From NCBI GenBank assembly GCA_965222655.1, contig CBDCUP010000019.1:186001-250000 (forward strand): DNA of 64,000 bases, in the 5' to 3' direction. Origin of the DNA: CAUZIZ01 sp965222655. GTDB lineage: Bacteria > Acidobacteriota > UBA6911 > RPQK01 > JAJDTT01. Positions 9,342-16,413 of the stretch are shown here, in pieces. Below the pieces are notes generated by a model that was not told the DNA's origin, searched no databases, and worked only from the letters and a program-made list of their open reading frames with translations. Position 1 is the first letter of the stretch; each line of letters starts with the position of its first letter. Both the position numbers and the translations under genes were made by a program.

Positions 9342-9545
9342 GCGAAGCCTTCAGGAGGCTTGTGACAGCAAGCCGGTGTGCGTAGGGAAGGTAAGAGGCT
9401 AGAGTACGGCTTGCTGGGCGAGTCAGGGAAGTGGGCGCCGAGCCGAGTGAGACAGGCGATCAAGCGAGTCGCCTGCATCGGAGGCGAGGTCTTTAGGCGA
9501 CTTTAGTCGCAGGTCGAATCCACCGCCTTCAGGCGGTGGAGAGGT
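9311..9545 (+). mobile_element. IS200/IS605-derived fragment without a protein gene (omega-RNA-like)
   Basis: The block interrupts the secreted-protein gene. Its left part carries a small hairpin (CTCGCCTTTAGGCGAAG). Its right end carries GTCTTTAGGCGACTTTAGTC followed by GAATCCACCGCCTTCAGGCG and the closing arm of that hairpin, the usual right-end layout of TnpB-bearing IS200/IS605 elements, where the reRNA/omega RNA ends. No TnpA or TnpB remains. Borders are set by where the host reading frame stops and resumes; no target duplication is expected for this family. Confidence 0.6.
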
Positions 9546-9627
9546 CACCTCAAGCATCTTCGGCTCCAGCGACTGCACCGTCACCTACACGCCACCGGTT
9601 CCGTCTTTGTTTTCTCCGCTCTAGTTG
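9546..9627 (+). pseudogene. Displaced 3' tail of the secreted-protein gene
   Basis: After the inserted fragment, one frame reads VTSSIFGSSDCTVTYTPPV and then PSLFSPL and a TAG. This fits the missing last strand of the CarboxypepD_reg-like module at the end of the 6831 gene, where the same module stops after GHYSI. The join would be in frame if the insertion were removed. Confidence 0.5.
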
Positions 9628-9664
9628 AAGCCGAGGCAGACCAAGGGGCCCCTTGTCAATCACG

Positions 9665-11080
9665 CTAAAATTGGAAATAGATGAAACTCTGCTGTCCTGC
9701 AGCCAGGAGATACAGAAGTACCACACCAGCCAAGACACCCGCAGCCCACAGCGCCAACCCCAGCTCAGAGAAGATCCGGGAAAGGTCATTCACCAGGTAG
9801 CTGATAGTGTGGACAACCAAAAAAGCGCCCATTAAAAAGAGGACAAGTGGCTGGCTCTCGATCAGGCTGGCGACGCCTGAGGTGGCAAAGTCCAGGAAAC
9901 ACATCTTTCTGAGGTAGAACAGCAAATCCTGGAGATCCGGCGTGATGAAGATCAGCCAGCCGATACAGGTCAAGTAGAATGTGAACAGAATCTTCAGGGG
10001 GCGCCACCAGGCGTGTGCCAGCAGGTGCCTGTCGGCGACCACGAACTTGTGCACGGACAGCAGAAAACCCTGGTAGAAGCCCCACAATACGAAGTGCCAG
10101 GCAGCCCCATGCCAGAGCCCTCCCAACAGCATCGTGATCATCAGGTTGAGTAGCTGGCGCCCTCTACCCTTCTGATTTCCTCCCAGGGGAATGTACAGGT
10201 AGTCCCGAAGCCAAGTCGATAGACTGATGTGCCAGCGCTTCCAGAACTCCGAGATGCTGCTGGCAAAGTACGGGTGGGCAAAGTTGCCTGGAAACTTGAA
10301 GCCCAGGATTCGGGCGGATCCGATTGCAATGTCGGTGTAACCGGAAAAGTCACAGTAGATCTGAATCGCAAAAGCAACGGCAGCGACGATAACCACCAGG
10401 GAGTCAGTGGTCAGCTCTCCGCCGAAGGTGGATTGAACATAGCCGGAGAGGTTGTCCGCAATACAGACCTTCTTGATCAGTCCGTAGAGGATCAGAGTCA
10501 ACCCAAACTTCAGATTCTCCCCTTGGATGACTACCGGATTCAGCAGCTGCGGTAGAAATTGTCGCGCCCTGACAATCGGTCCGGCGACCAGCTGGGGAAA
10601 GAAGGAGACGTAGAGCGCAAACTGCCGCAGAGAAGAGACCGGGATCAGCTTTCCGAAATAGATGTCCAGGCTGTAGCTCATACTCTGGAAGGTGTAGAAC
10701 GAGATTCCGATCGGAAGGTAGATCTCCAGGGGACCGATCCGGGACTTCCAACCTATCGCATCGAGAAGAGTCCGGACGCCGCCGAGGGCAAAGTTGGTGT
10801 ACTTGAAGTAGGCCAGCACACCCAGATTTCCGATCAGGCTAAAGCCAAGGTAGAGTCTTTTCTGACGCTGACTCTGGGCTCGGTGGATGGCGCGTCCGCA
10901 AAAAAAATCGAGGTAGCTCGAGTACAACAAAAGGAGGACAAGAGAGGCGGACGAGGTCCAGTAGAAATAATAGCTGGCCAGAAGCAGGACAAGGTGCTGG
11001 ACATTCTTCCTTCTGACGGCTTCGACGATGAAGATGACAAGGAGAAGGAACAGCAGGTAGTGAAAACTATTGAAGAGCAT
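9665..11080 (-). CDS. MBOAT family O-acyltransferase (AlgI-like)
   Basis: A 471-residue polytopic membrane protein. It shows the AlgI/DltB-type features: PIGISFYTFQSMSYSLD, a FFPQLVAGPIVRARQF segment, KRWHISLSTWLRDYLYIPLG, and GGLWHGAAWHFVLWG with the conserved histidine. Such proteins move acyl (usually acetyl) groups across the inner membrane for transfer to exported polysaccharides, commonly together with an SGNH partner. Two SGNH candidates are in the window (2565-3782 and 54453-55553) but neither is adjacent. The gene stands alone between the disrupted secreted protein and a repeat region, with no strong Shine-Dalgarno sequence. Confidence 0.9.
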   Translation of the reverse strand: MLFNSFHYLLFLLLVIFIVEAVRRKNVQHLVLLLASYYFYWTSSASLVLLLLYSSYLDFFCGRAIHRAQSQRQKRLYLGFSLIGNLGVLAYFKYTNFALGGVRTLLDAIGWKSRIGPLEIYLPIGISFYTFQSMSYSLDIYFGKLIPVSSLRQFALYVSFFPQLVAGPIVRARQFLPQLLNPVVIQGENLKFGLTLILYGLIKKVCIADNLSGYVQSTFGGELTTDSLVVIVAAVAFAIQIYCDFSGYTDIAIGSARILGFKFPGNFAHPYFASSISEFWKRWHISLSTWLRDYLYIPLGGNQKGRGRQLLNLMITMLLGGLWHGAAWHFVLWGFYQGFLLSVHKFVVADRHLLAHAWWRPLKILFTFYLTCIGWLIFITPDLQDLLFYLRKMCFLDFATSGVASLIESQPLVLFLMGAFLVVHTISYLVNDLSRIFSELGLALWAAGVLAGVVLLYLLAAGQQSFIYFQF

Positions 11081-11129
11081 TTGACCCGGAACTTGATCGA
11101 AAATGGTACTCAGCTACAAGTTCATTGCG

Positions 11130-11327
11130 ACACGACCTACGCCAAAGGCGTTAATGCGCGTAGCCCAGGGTTGCAATGCGAAGCGAGCTACCCTGGGTCC
11201 AGTTCGGTCAAGTACTCTACCCCACCGGGGTTGCTGCAGACCGGCAAGGTTTTGGCAATAACGCTTACAGCGTAGAGACTGACAGGGCGACTAAACCCAG
11301 GGTAGCTCGCTTCGCATCGCCAACCCT
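11130..11327. repeat. Palindromic intergenic repeats (REP-like), two inverted copies
   Basis: Copy 1 (about 11130-11210) contains GTAGCCCAGGGTTGCAATGC and then GAAGCGAGCTACCCTGGG, a stem closed by CCCAGGGT/ACCCTGGG. Copy 2 (about 11240-11327) is the inverse (CCCAGGGTAGCTCGCTTCGC then CAACCCT) and is interrupted by the IS110 element; its second half resumes at 12995 (CTGGGCTACTCGC, then ACACCTTCGGTGT). A related palindrome occurs at 20970-20994. No gene is present here. Confidence 0.75.
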
Positions 11328-11444
11328 TATAGTTGGGAAGGTACTGAGATCGGGAAGATGGGAGCGGCAAGTAGCCGTAGCCGCCTTTCTTTCTTTTTTG
11401 CTACTTTTTTCTTTCTTTGTGGAAGGTGTGGATGGTGTGCAAAA

Positions 11445-11640
11445 GTGTGGAGTCGGGAGCTCGATAGTCGACTCCCAGGACGCTCGGGTCCGTCACGAAT
11501 GCCAACCCTTATCGGGAGGACGATTAAGCCCAGACTTTCGGACGGACCCTGGGCCGGATTTGGACGAATACTCAGATGCTGTCCGCTCAGGAGGACTTCT
11601 ATAAGGAATTCGCCGCCCCCGGTTTGCGTCCGACGAAACA
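11445..11640 (+). ncRNA. Candidate IS110 bridge (guide) RNA
   Basis: A 5' stem (11449-11455 with 11469-11475) is followed by two loops whose sequences match the element's own junctions. Target loop: GCCAACCCTTAT (11501-11512) equals the left junction 11319-11330, and AGCCCAGAC (11527-11535) is the reverse complement of the right junction GTCTGGGCT. Donor loop: CTCAGATG (11571-11578) equals the right end 12986-12993, and CTATAAGG (11599-11606) is the reverse complement of the left end CCTTATAG. The order target loop then donor loop, with one guide identical and one complementary in each, is what is known of bridge RNAs. RNA ends are estimates. Confidence 0.72.
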
Positions 11641-11661
11641 CCAGAGAAGGGGAGAGGAGCC

Positions 11662-12915
11662 ATGAAGCCGATTGAGGAGCAGACCATTGGAGTGTGGGTG
11701 GGCCTGGACTGGGCCGACCAAGAGCATGCCTACGCGCTGCGGATGTCGGGCTCGAGCGAAATCGAGACCGGCGACGTCAAACAAACACCGGAGGCCCTGC
11801 AGAGCTGGATCAACGGGCTGAGAGAAAGGAGCGGAGGCGGCTGGGTCGCGATCGCCGTCGAACAGAGCCGGGGAGCGCTGCTGTATGCGCTGATGGATTA
11901 CGATTTTGTGTTGATCTACCCGATCAACCCGAAGTCCTTGAGCCGCTACCGTGGAGCCTTCTATCCCAGTGGAGGCAAAGACGACCCGAGGGATGCGGAT
12001 CTGGTGCTGGACTACCTGCTCAAGCATCGGGAACGGATTCGATTGTGGGAACCCGAATCGCCGGAGGTGCGCTCCCTGCGCCTGTTGTCCGAGCAACGGC
12101 GCAAGCTGGTCGATCTGCGCGCGGACTTGACCAATCAGTGGACCGCCAACTTGAAGAACTACTTTCCTCAGGCCCTGAAATGGGTCGGCCCGCTCAAAGG
12201 GAAGACGGCCTGTGATTTCCTGAACCGTTGGCCCAGCCTTGAGGCCTTGCAGCGGGTCAAGCCGACCACGATTCGCCGCTTTCTCAAGAGCCATCGGGTG
12301 GGGGGCAGCGAAAAGTTGCACTCCAAGCTGGAGGAGATCAAGCAGGCCCGGGCGCTGACCCACGATGCGGCCATTGTGACGGCGGCTAGCCTGATGACTC
12401 AGAGCTTGGCGGGACAGATCCTGCACTTGAATGAGTCCATCCAGCGGTTTGATGCCAAAATCGAGGAACTCTTCAACCACCACCCCGACCATTTCATTTT
12501 CAGCAGTCTGCCCGGCTCTGGAAAGGCTCTGGGACCGCGGCTCTTAACTCTCTTTGGGGAGGATCGGGATCGTTTCCAATGCGCCGCGGAGGTACAGACC
12601 GTCTCCGGCATCGCCCCCCTGCTGCGAAGCAGTGGCAAGACCCGCATCGTGTCTTACCGTTGGGCCTGTCCCAAGTTCGTCCGCCAGGGCGTTCACGAAT
12701 TCGCCGCTCACTCCCGGCACTGGTGCCCCTGGGCGCAAGCGTTCTACCAGATGCAGCTCAGCCAAGGGAAAGATCATCACGTCGCGGTGCGCTCTTTGGC
12801 CTTCAAGTGGCTGCGCATAATCTACCGCTGCTGGAAGAACCGGGTCCCCTACGACGACGCCATTTATGTGGCTTCTTTGAAGGCGAACAACGCCCCTTTG
12901 CTGGCCTTCTTGTAG
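11662..12915 (+). CDS. IS110-family transposase (DEDD recombinase)
   Basis: A 417-residue protein. The N-terminal RuvC-like domain shows GLDWADQEH, AIAVEQSRG and DDPRDADLVLDYL, supplying the D-E-D-D acidic set. The C-terminal Tnp20 domain carries LPGSGKALG and SGIAPLLRSSGKTR, with the conserved serine region. It should form a synaptic complex with the bridge RNA encoded just upstream and recombine donor and target without hydrolysing free ends. The start ATG at 11662 follows GGGGAGAGGAG, a good ribosome binding site. Length and domain order are normal for the family, so it looks functional. Confidence 0.95.
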   Translation: MKPIEEQTIGVWVGLDWADQEHAYALRMSGSSEIETGDVKQTPEALQSWINGLRERSGGGWVAIAVEQSRGALLYALMDYDFVLIYPINPKSLSRYRGAFYPSGGKDDPRDADLVLDYLLKHRERIRLWEPESPEVRSLRLLSEQRRKLVDLRADLTNQWTANLKNYFPQALKWVGPLKGKTACDFLNRWPSLEALQRVKPTTIRRFLKSHRVGGSEKLHSKLEEIKQARALTHDAAIVTAASLMTQSLAGQILHLNESIQRFDAKIEELFNHHPDHFIFSSLPGSGKALGPRLLTLFGEDRDRFQCAAEVQTVSGIAPLLRSSGKTRIVSYRWACPKFVRQGVHEFAAHSRHWCPWAQAFYQMQLSQGKDHHVAVRSLAFKWLRIIYRCWKNRVPYDDAIYVASLKANNAPLLAFL

Positions 12916-13077
12916 AGAGCAATCAAGCTGTGGAAAAAAATGCAACCGGCTGAAAAAAAACTTGAAAAAACACTTGACTTGAAACCTCAGATGTCTGGGC
13001 TACTCGCAATAACACCTTCGGTGTAGGCGATAGGACCCGCTATACTAGAGTTTGGGGGCCGTCACAATGGAGGCATT

Positions 13078-14094
13078 ATGGACGCAACACAGGCGCGAAG
13101 ATTGGGTAGAACAGCCCTCGAAGTTACCGCCCTCGGTTTCGGCGGCGCCGTGGTGGGGAATCTCTACACAAACGTGGCTGAAGACCAGGCCCTGGAGACG
13201 GTGGACACTGCCTATAGCGAGGGCCTTCGCCTCTTCGATACCGCTCCCTTCTACGGCCACGGGCTGAGTGAGCATCGGATTGGTGACGTCCTGAGGCGGT
13301 ATCCTCGGGAGAGCTTTATTTTGTCGACGAAGGTGGGCCGTCTCCTCCGACCAGAGACGAAGGTCGCCGTCGACCCTGGTGTCTTCTCTGCCGTTCTCCC
13401 TTTCGAACCCGTTTTCGACTACAGCTTCGACGGCGCCATGCGCTCAGTAGAGGACAGCCTTCAGCGACTGGGATTGAACCGCATCGATGTCGTCCTGATC
13501 CATGACATCGACAGCTTCACCCACGGCGCCGATCGGGTGGACGAGCGGTTTCACGAGGCAATGGGGGGGGCTTACCGAGCGCTCGAGAGACTCCGGACTG
13601 AGGGGACCGTGGGGGCAATTGGATGCGGATTGAACGAGTGGGAAGCCTGCTACCGATGTGCTCAGGCGGGTGACTTCGACTGTTTCCTGCTGGCGGGCCG
13701 CTACACCCTGCTCCAGCAGGAGTCTCTGGATCCCTTTCTGAAGCTATGCGAGGAGCGCGAAATAGGGATCATCATCGGCGGACCCTACAATTCAGGAATC
13801 CTGGCCACCGGACCCGTTGAGAATGCCACCTACGACTATTCCCCCGCGACTCCCGAGATCCTGGAGCGAACGCGTAGGATCCAGGAAGTCTGCGCTAGTT
13901 ACCAGGTCCCCTTGCCGGCGGCGGCCCTGCAGTTTCCCCTGGGACATCCCGCCGTCACCACCGTGATCCCAGGAGCGCGCTCGGCTGCCGAGGTAAGACA
14001 GAATCTGCATCTGCTGAATCTGCAGATTCCCGAAGATTTATGGCTGGAACTGAAGCATCAAGATCTGATTCGAAAGGACTCACCGATTCCCTGA
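13078..14094 (+). CDS. Aldo/keto reductase (D-threo-aldose dehydrogenase-like)
   Basis: A 338-residue TIM-barrel NAD(P)H-dependent oxidoreductase of the AKR superfamily. The catalytic set is visible: FDTAPFYGHG (Asp, Tyr), STKVG (Lys) and VLIHDID (His). The cofactor-binding end is seen in VIPGARSAAEVRQN. The arrangement resembles L-fucose/D-threo-aldose 1-dehydrogenases and pyridoxal dehydrogenase-like AKRs more than plant-type aldehyde reductases. It acts in the cytoplasm, probably on a sugar lactol. It lies just after the IS110 element, with GCTATACT about 45 bp upstream of the start as a possible -10 box. The next gene is convergent, so it is probably a single-gene transcript. Confidence 0.88.
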   Translation: MDATQARRLGRTALEVTALGFGGAVVGNLYTNVAEDQALETVDTAYSEGLRLFDTAPFYGHGLSEHRIGDVLRRYPRESFILSTKVGRLLRPETKVAVDPGVFSAVLPFEPVFDYSFDGAMRSVEDSLQRLGLNRIDVVLIHDIDSFTHGADRVDERFHEAMGGAYRALERLRTEGTVGAIGCGLNEWEACYRCAQAGDFDCFLLAGRYTLLQQESLDPFLKLCEEREIGIIIGGPYNSGILATGPVENATYDYSPATPEILERTRRIQEVCASYQVPLPAAALQFPLGHPAVTTVIPGARSAAEVRQNLHLLNLQIPEDLWLELKHQDLIRKDSPIP

Positions 14095-14137
14095 ACTGTC
14101 CGGCAAGATCGGCCGGCGCCGATTTGAGATCTTCCTT

Positions 14138-15004
14138 CTACTCGACCTGATCGCGAAGCGAAAGAAAATCATCCACGCCCAGCAATTCCTTGACCTGGTC
14201 GAAGGACAAGCCCTCTCTGGACACCAGCCCGTCTACCCGTCCCTCTTCCTTCCAGGTCTGGCAGAGCTTCATCATGGCGGCGCCTGTCAGCAGTAGGCTC
14301 TCGATGGGGCAGACCACAACCTTGTAGCCCAGATTTTCGAGCTCTGTGGTCGAGGCAAGCGGTGTGGCACCGCCTGTCAGCATGTTGGCGAACAGTGGGT
14401 AGTCGACGCGCCTGGGGATCTCTTCCAGCTCTTCCATGGATTGGGGAGCCTCGATAAACGCGATGTCGGCGCCCGCCTGACAGCAGCGGTTGACGCGATC
14501 GATGGCGTCGTCCAGGCCGTGTACCTGGCGTGCGTCGGTGCGGGCGAAGATGACGAAGTCAGGGTCCGTCTTGGCTTGGACCGCCGTCTCGATTTTTCGC
14601 ACCATTTCGGCAGTCGGAATCACTTCCTTGTGGGGGAAGTGCCCGCAGCGTTTGGGCATCACCTGGTCCTCCAGGATGACACCCGCGGCGCCTGCGGCCT
14701 CGAAAGACCGGACGGTATGTTGAACGTTGTGCAGATCGCCATGTCCGGTGTCTCCATCGCCGATCACGGGAACCCCCACACGCGCAGTCATTCGCCTGAG
14801 GGAGTCGGCCATCTCGCTCAGGGACAGGAAACTGAGATCGGGGAGTCCCAGCAGGCTGGCCGAGGTCCCAAAGCCTCCGACGAAAACTGATTCGAAGCCC
14901 ATCCGCTCCACGATCAGGGCGGTAAATACATCGTGCGCGCCCAGACTGCGAATGATCCCGGGCTGTGCCAGGAGCCGACGAAGCTGGGAAGTACTCTCGG
15001 GCAT
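14138..15004 (-). CDS. Isocitrate lyase/PEP mutase family enzyme
   Basis: 288 residues with the ICL/PEPM fold: GDGDTGHGD binds the metal, EDQVMPKRCGHF contains the KRCGH-type active-site motif typical of lyases, and FARTDARQVHGLDDAI and FIEAPQSMEELEEI follow. Enzymes with this motif cleave or decarboxylate 2-substituted malate/isocitrate analogues such as 2-methylisocitrate and 2,3-dimethylmalate, releasing pyruvate or succinate; the exact substrate is not determined here. It is transcribed divergently from the DUF748 gene, with 158 bp between starts, and converges with the aldo/keto reductase. The sequence GGAGCGG just upstream of the start is a plausible ribosome site. Confidence 0.87.
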   Translation of the reverse strand: MPESTSQLRRLLAQPGIIRSLGAHDVFTALIVERMGFESVFVGGFGTSASLLGLPDLSFLSLSEMADSLRRMTARVGVPVIGDGDTGHGDLHNVQHTVRSFEAAGAAGVILEDQVMPKRCGHFPHKEVIPTAEMVRKIETAVQAKTDPDFVIFARTDARQVHGLDDAIDRVNRCCQAGADIAFIEAPQSMEELEEIPRRVDYPLFANMLTGGATPLASTTELENLGYKVVVCPIESLLLTGAAMMKLCQTWKEEGRVDGLVSREGLSFDQVKELLGVDDFLSLRDQVE

Positions 15005-15162
15005 ATACCGCTCCTTTCCATTGGGGGCGAAGTTACCTAAACCCAGGTTACCACGAACCCTTCGCGCATCATCTCATTCCGGATTTTTGCGTGTAGGATC
15101 GCGCCGTTTTCGTGTACATTGCTACTTCGCGCGTCTCTGCGGGGGCCGAGGAGGAGTTTGGT

Positions 15163-16257
15163 ATGTCTTTCAACAAGAAGCTGAGCCTGGTTTTCGTTGG
15201 TTTGCTGGTCCTCTTGATTGTAGCTGCGGTCCTGATCCTCTCCAACCTTTCAGGAATCGCACGCGGCTTCGTCGAGGAGAAGGTTCCGGGTATGACCTTC
15301 TCCCAGATCGAAGTGGGCTGGAGCGAGTTGAGCATCCACGGGGTCGAGTACTCCAGCGAAGGCAAGGTGCGACTGAAAACGGATAGGATCCAGCTGCGAC
15401 CCAGTCTGTCATCCTTCTGGAGTGACTCCTTCAAGATCAGATCCATCGAGGCGGCTCAGGCCTATGTCTATATCGAAAAGAAGGCGAACGGGGAGATCGT
15501 GTGGCCCATTCCCAGGCCGGCTCAGTCGCCTAAGACAACAACGGAAGAAAAGGACTCCCAGGAAAAGCCTTTGACAGTTCATCTGGGTGTGTTCAGGATC
15601 CGCGAGGGAAGCGGCGAGTTCCTTGACCGTTCGGTAGGCTCTCCTCCCGCCCACTTCAAGATCAAGGATGTCAACCTGACCCTCACTAATCTTCGCCATC
15701 CCCCTGAGCCGGGGAGCATGGACGTGAATCTGACGCTGGCCGTCGATGGGCCCAAGGACACCCGGGTGGGTGTGTCGGGTTGGGTGGATCCTGTTGGAGA
15801 ATCGGCCGACATGGACGCCAATATCGAGCGCCTCGACTTGAGCCAGGCCGAGCCCTATATGCGCAAAAGTGACCAGTCCGTCAAACCCTCCGAAGGTACC
15901 CTGGACGGCGATGCGAAATGGCTGATGGAGCAGGGGGAGTACACTCTGTCGGGCGAAGTAGTGCTTTCCGAGCTGAAGTTTCAAAGGTCCGGCGGCGGGT
16001 TGGCGGGTCTGTCGGCCCTGGTGGTCGAGCAGTACCTGAAAGTCACGGGGGAACCGATGACGTTCCCGTTTGAGATCAAGGGTAATCGAAGGGAAAAGAC
16101 CGACTTCCGCAGCAAGCTGAGCAACAAGATCGGAAAGGCTCTTCTCCAGAAGCTGGGAGGAGGGAAGGTGCTCAAGGGCGCAGAGGGGGCCACCTCGCCC
16201 GCCAAGGAAGGTCTGTCGGGATTCCTGGAAAGCCTTCTGGGAGAGCAGAAGAAGTAG
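15163..16257 (+). CDS. DUF748/AsmA-like envelope protein
   Basis: The start is chosen at ATG 15163 because of a strong GAGGAGGAG 7-15 nt upstream and because the encoded N-terminus (MSFNKKLSLVFVGLLVLLIV) is a membrane anchor. The 365-residue product then has beta-rich periplasmic sequence with an IRSIEAAQAYVYIEKK region and VNLTLTNLRHPPEPGSMDV, the pattern of DUF748/AsmA-like proteins. These are thought to shuttle lipid or support outer-membrane assembly between the two membranes. The C-terminus is lysine- and glycine-rich. It begins from the divergent promoter region shared with the ICL-like gene. Confidence 0.7.
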   Translation: MSFNKKLSLVFVGLLVLLIVAAVLILSNLSGIARGFVEEKVPGMTFSQIEVGWSELSIHGVEYSSEGKVRLKTDRIQLRPSLSSFWSDSFKIRSIEAAQAYVYIEKKANGEIVWPIPRPAQSPKTTTEEKDSQEKPLTVHLGVFRIREGSGEFLDRSVGSPPAHFKIKDVNLTLTNLRHPPEPGSMDVNLTLAVDGPKDTRVGVSGWVDPVGESADMDANIERLDLSQAEPYMRKSDQSVKPSEGTLDGDAKWLMEQGEYTLSGEVVLSELKFQRSGGGLAGLSALVVEQYLKVTGEPMTFPFEIKGNRREKTDFRSKLSNKIGKALLQKLGGGKVLKGAEGATSPAKEGLSGFLESLLGEQKK

Positions 16258-16263
16258 CAGTTG

Positions 16264-16413
16264 ATGAAGCGAGATTCAGCGTGGCTCAGGCTGGGGTTGG
16301 CACTCTTCCTCGTCTGTACCCAGTACGTCCGGGCTGAGACAATTAGGAGGTCATTCGCATCTCTAATGGTTATTCCAGTAGCGAAGTCCATCCGGATCCC
16401 ATGCCGACCTTGA
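16264..16413 (+). CDS. Small ORF with a signal peptide (49 aa), uncertain
   Basis: An ATG 6 bp after the DUF748 stop opens a 49-codon frame whose first 24 residues (MKRDSAWLRLGLALFLVC, then TQYVRAE) look like a signal peptide with an alanine cleavage site. The rest (TIRRSFASLMVIPVAKS) has no recognisable domain, and the frame overlaps the DUF5916 start by 13 bp. It may be the stub of a lost secreted protein or a leader frame coupling translation. No family was recognised. Confidence 0.3.
   Translation: MKRDSAWLRLGLALFLVCTQYVRAETIRRSFASLMVIPVAKSIRIPCRP

Larger units (their letters stand above)
11328..12994 (+). mobile_element. IS110-family insertion sequence
   Basis: The limits follow from the interrupted palindrome: upstream flank CGCCAACCCT, downstream flank CTGGGCTACTCG, sharing a CT core. 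Deleting 11328-12994 plus one CT restores CCAACCCTGGGCTAC, which also exists uninterrupted (inverted) at 11160-11173. The left non-coding end is about 334 bp and the right about 79 bp. This is the layout of IS110-group elements, which carry the guide RNA in the left end. There are no terminal inverted repeats, as expected for the family. Confidence 0.8.
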
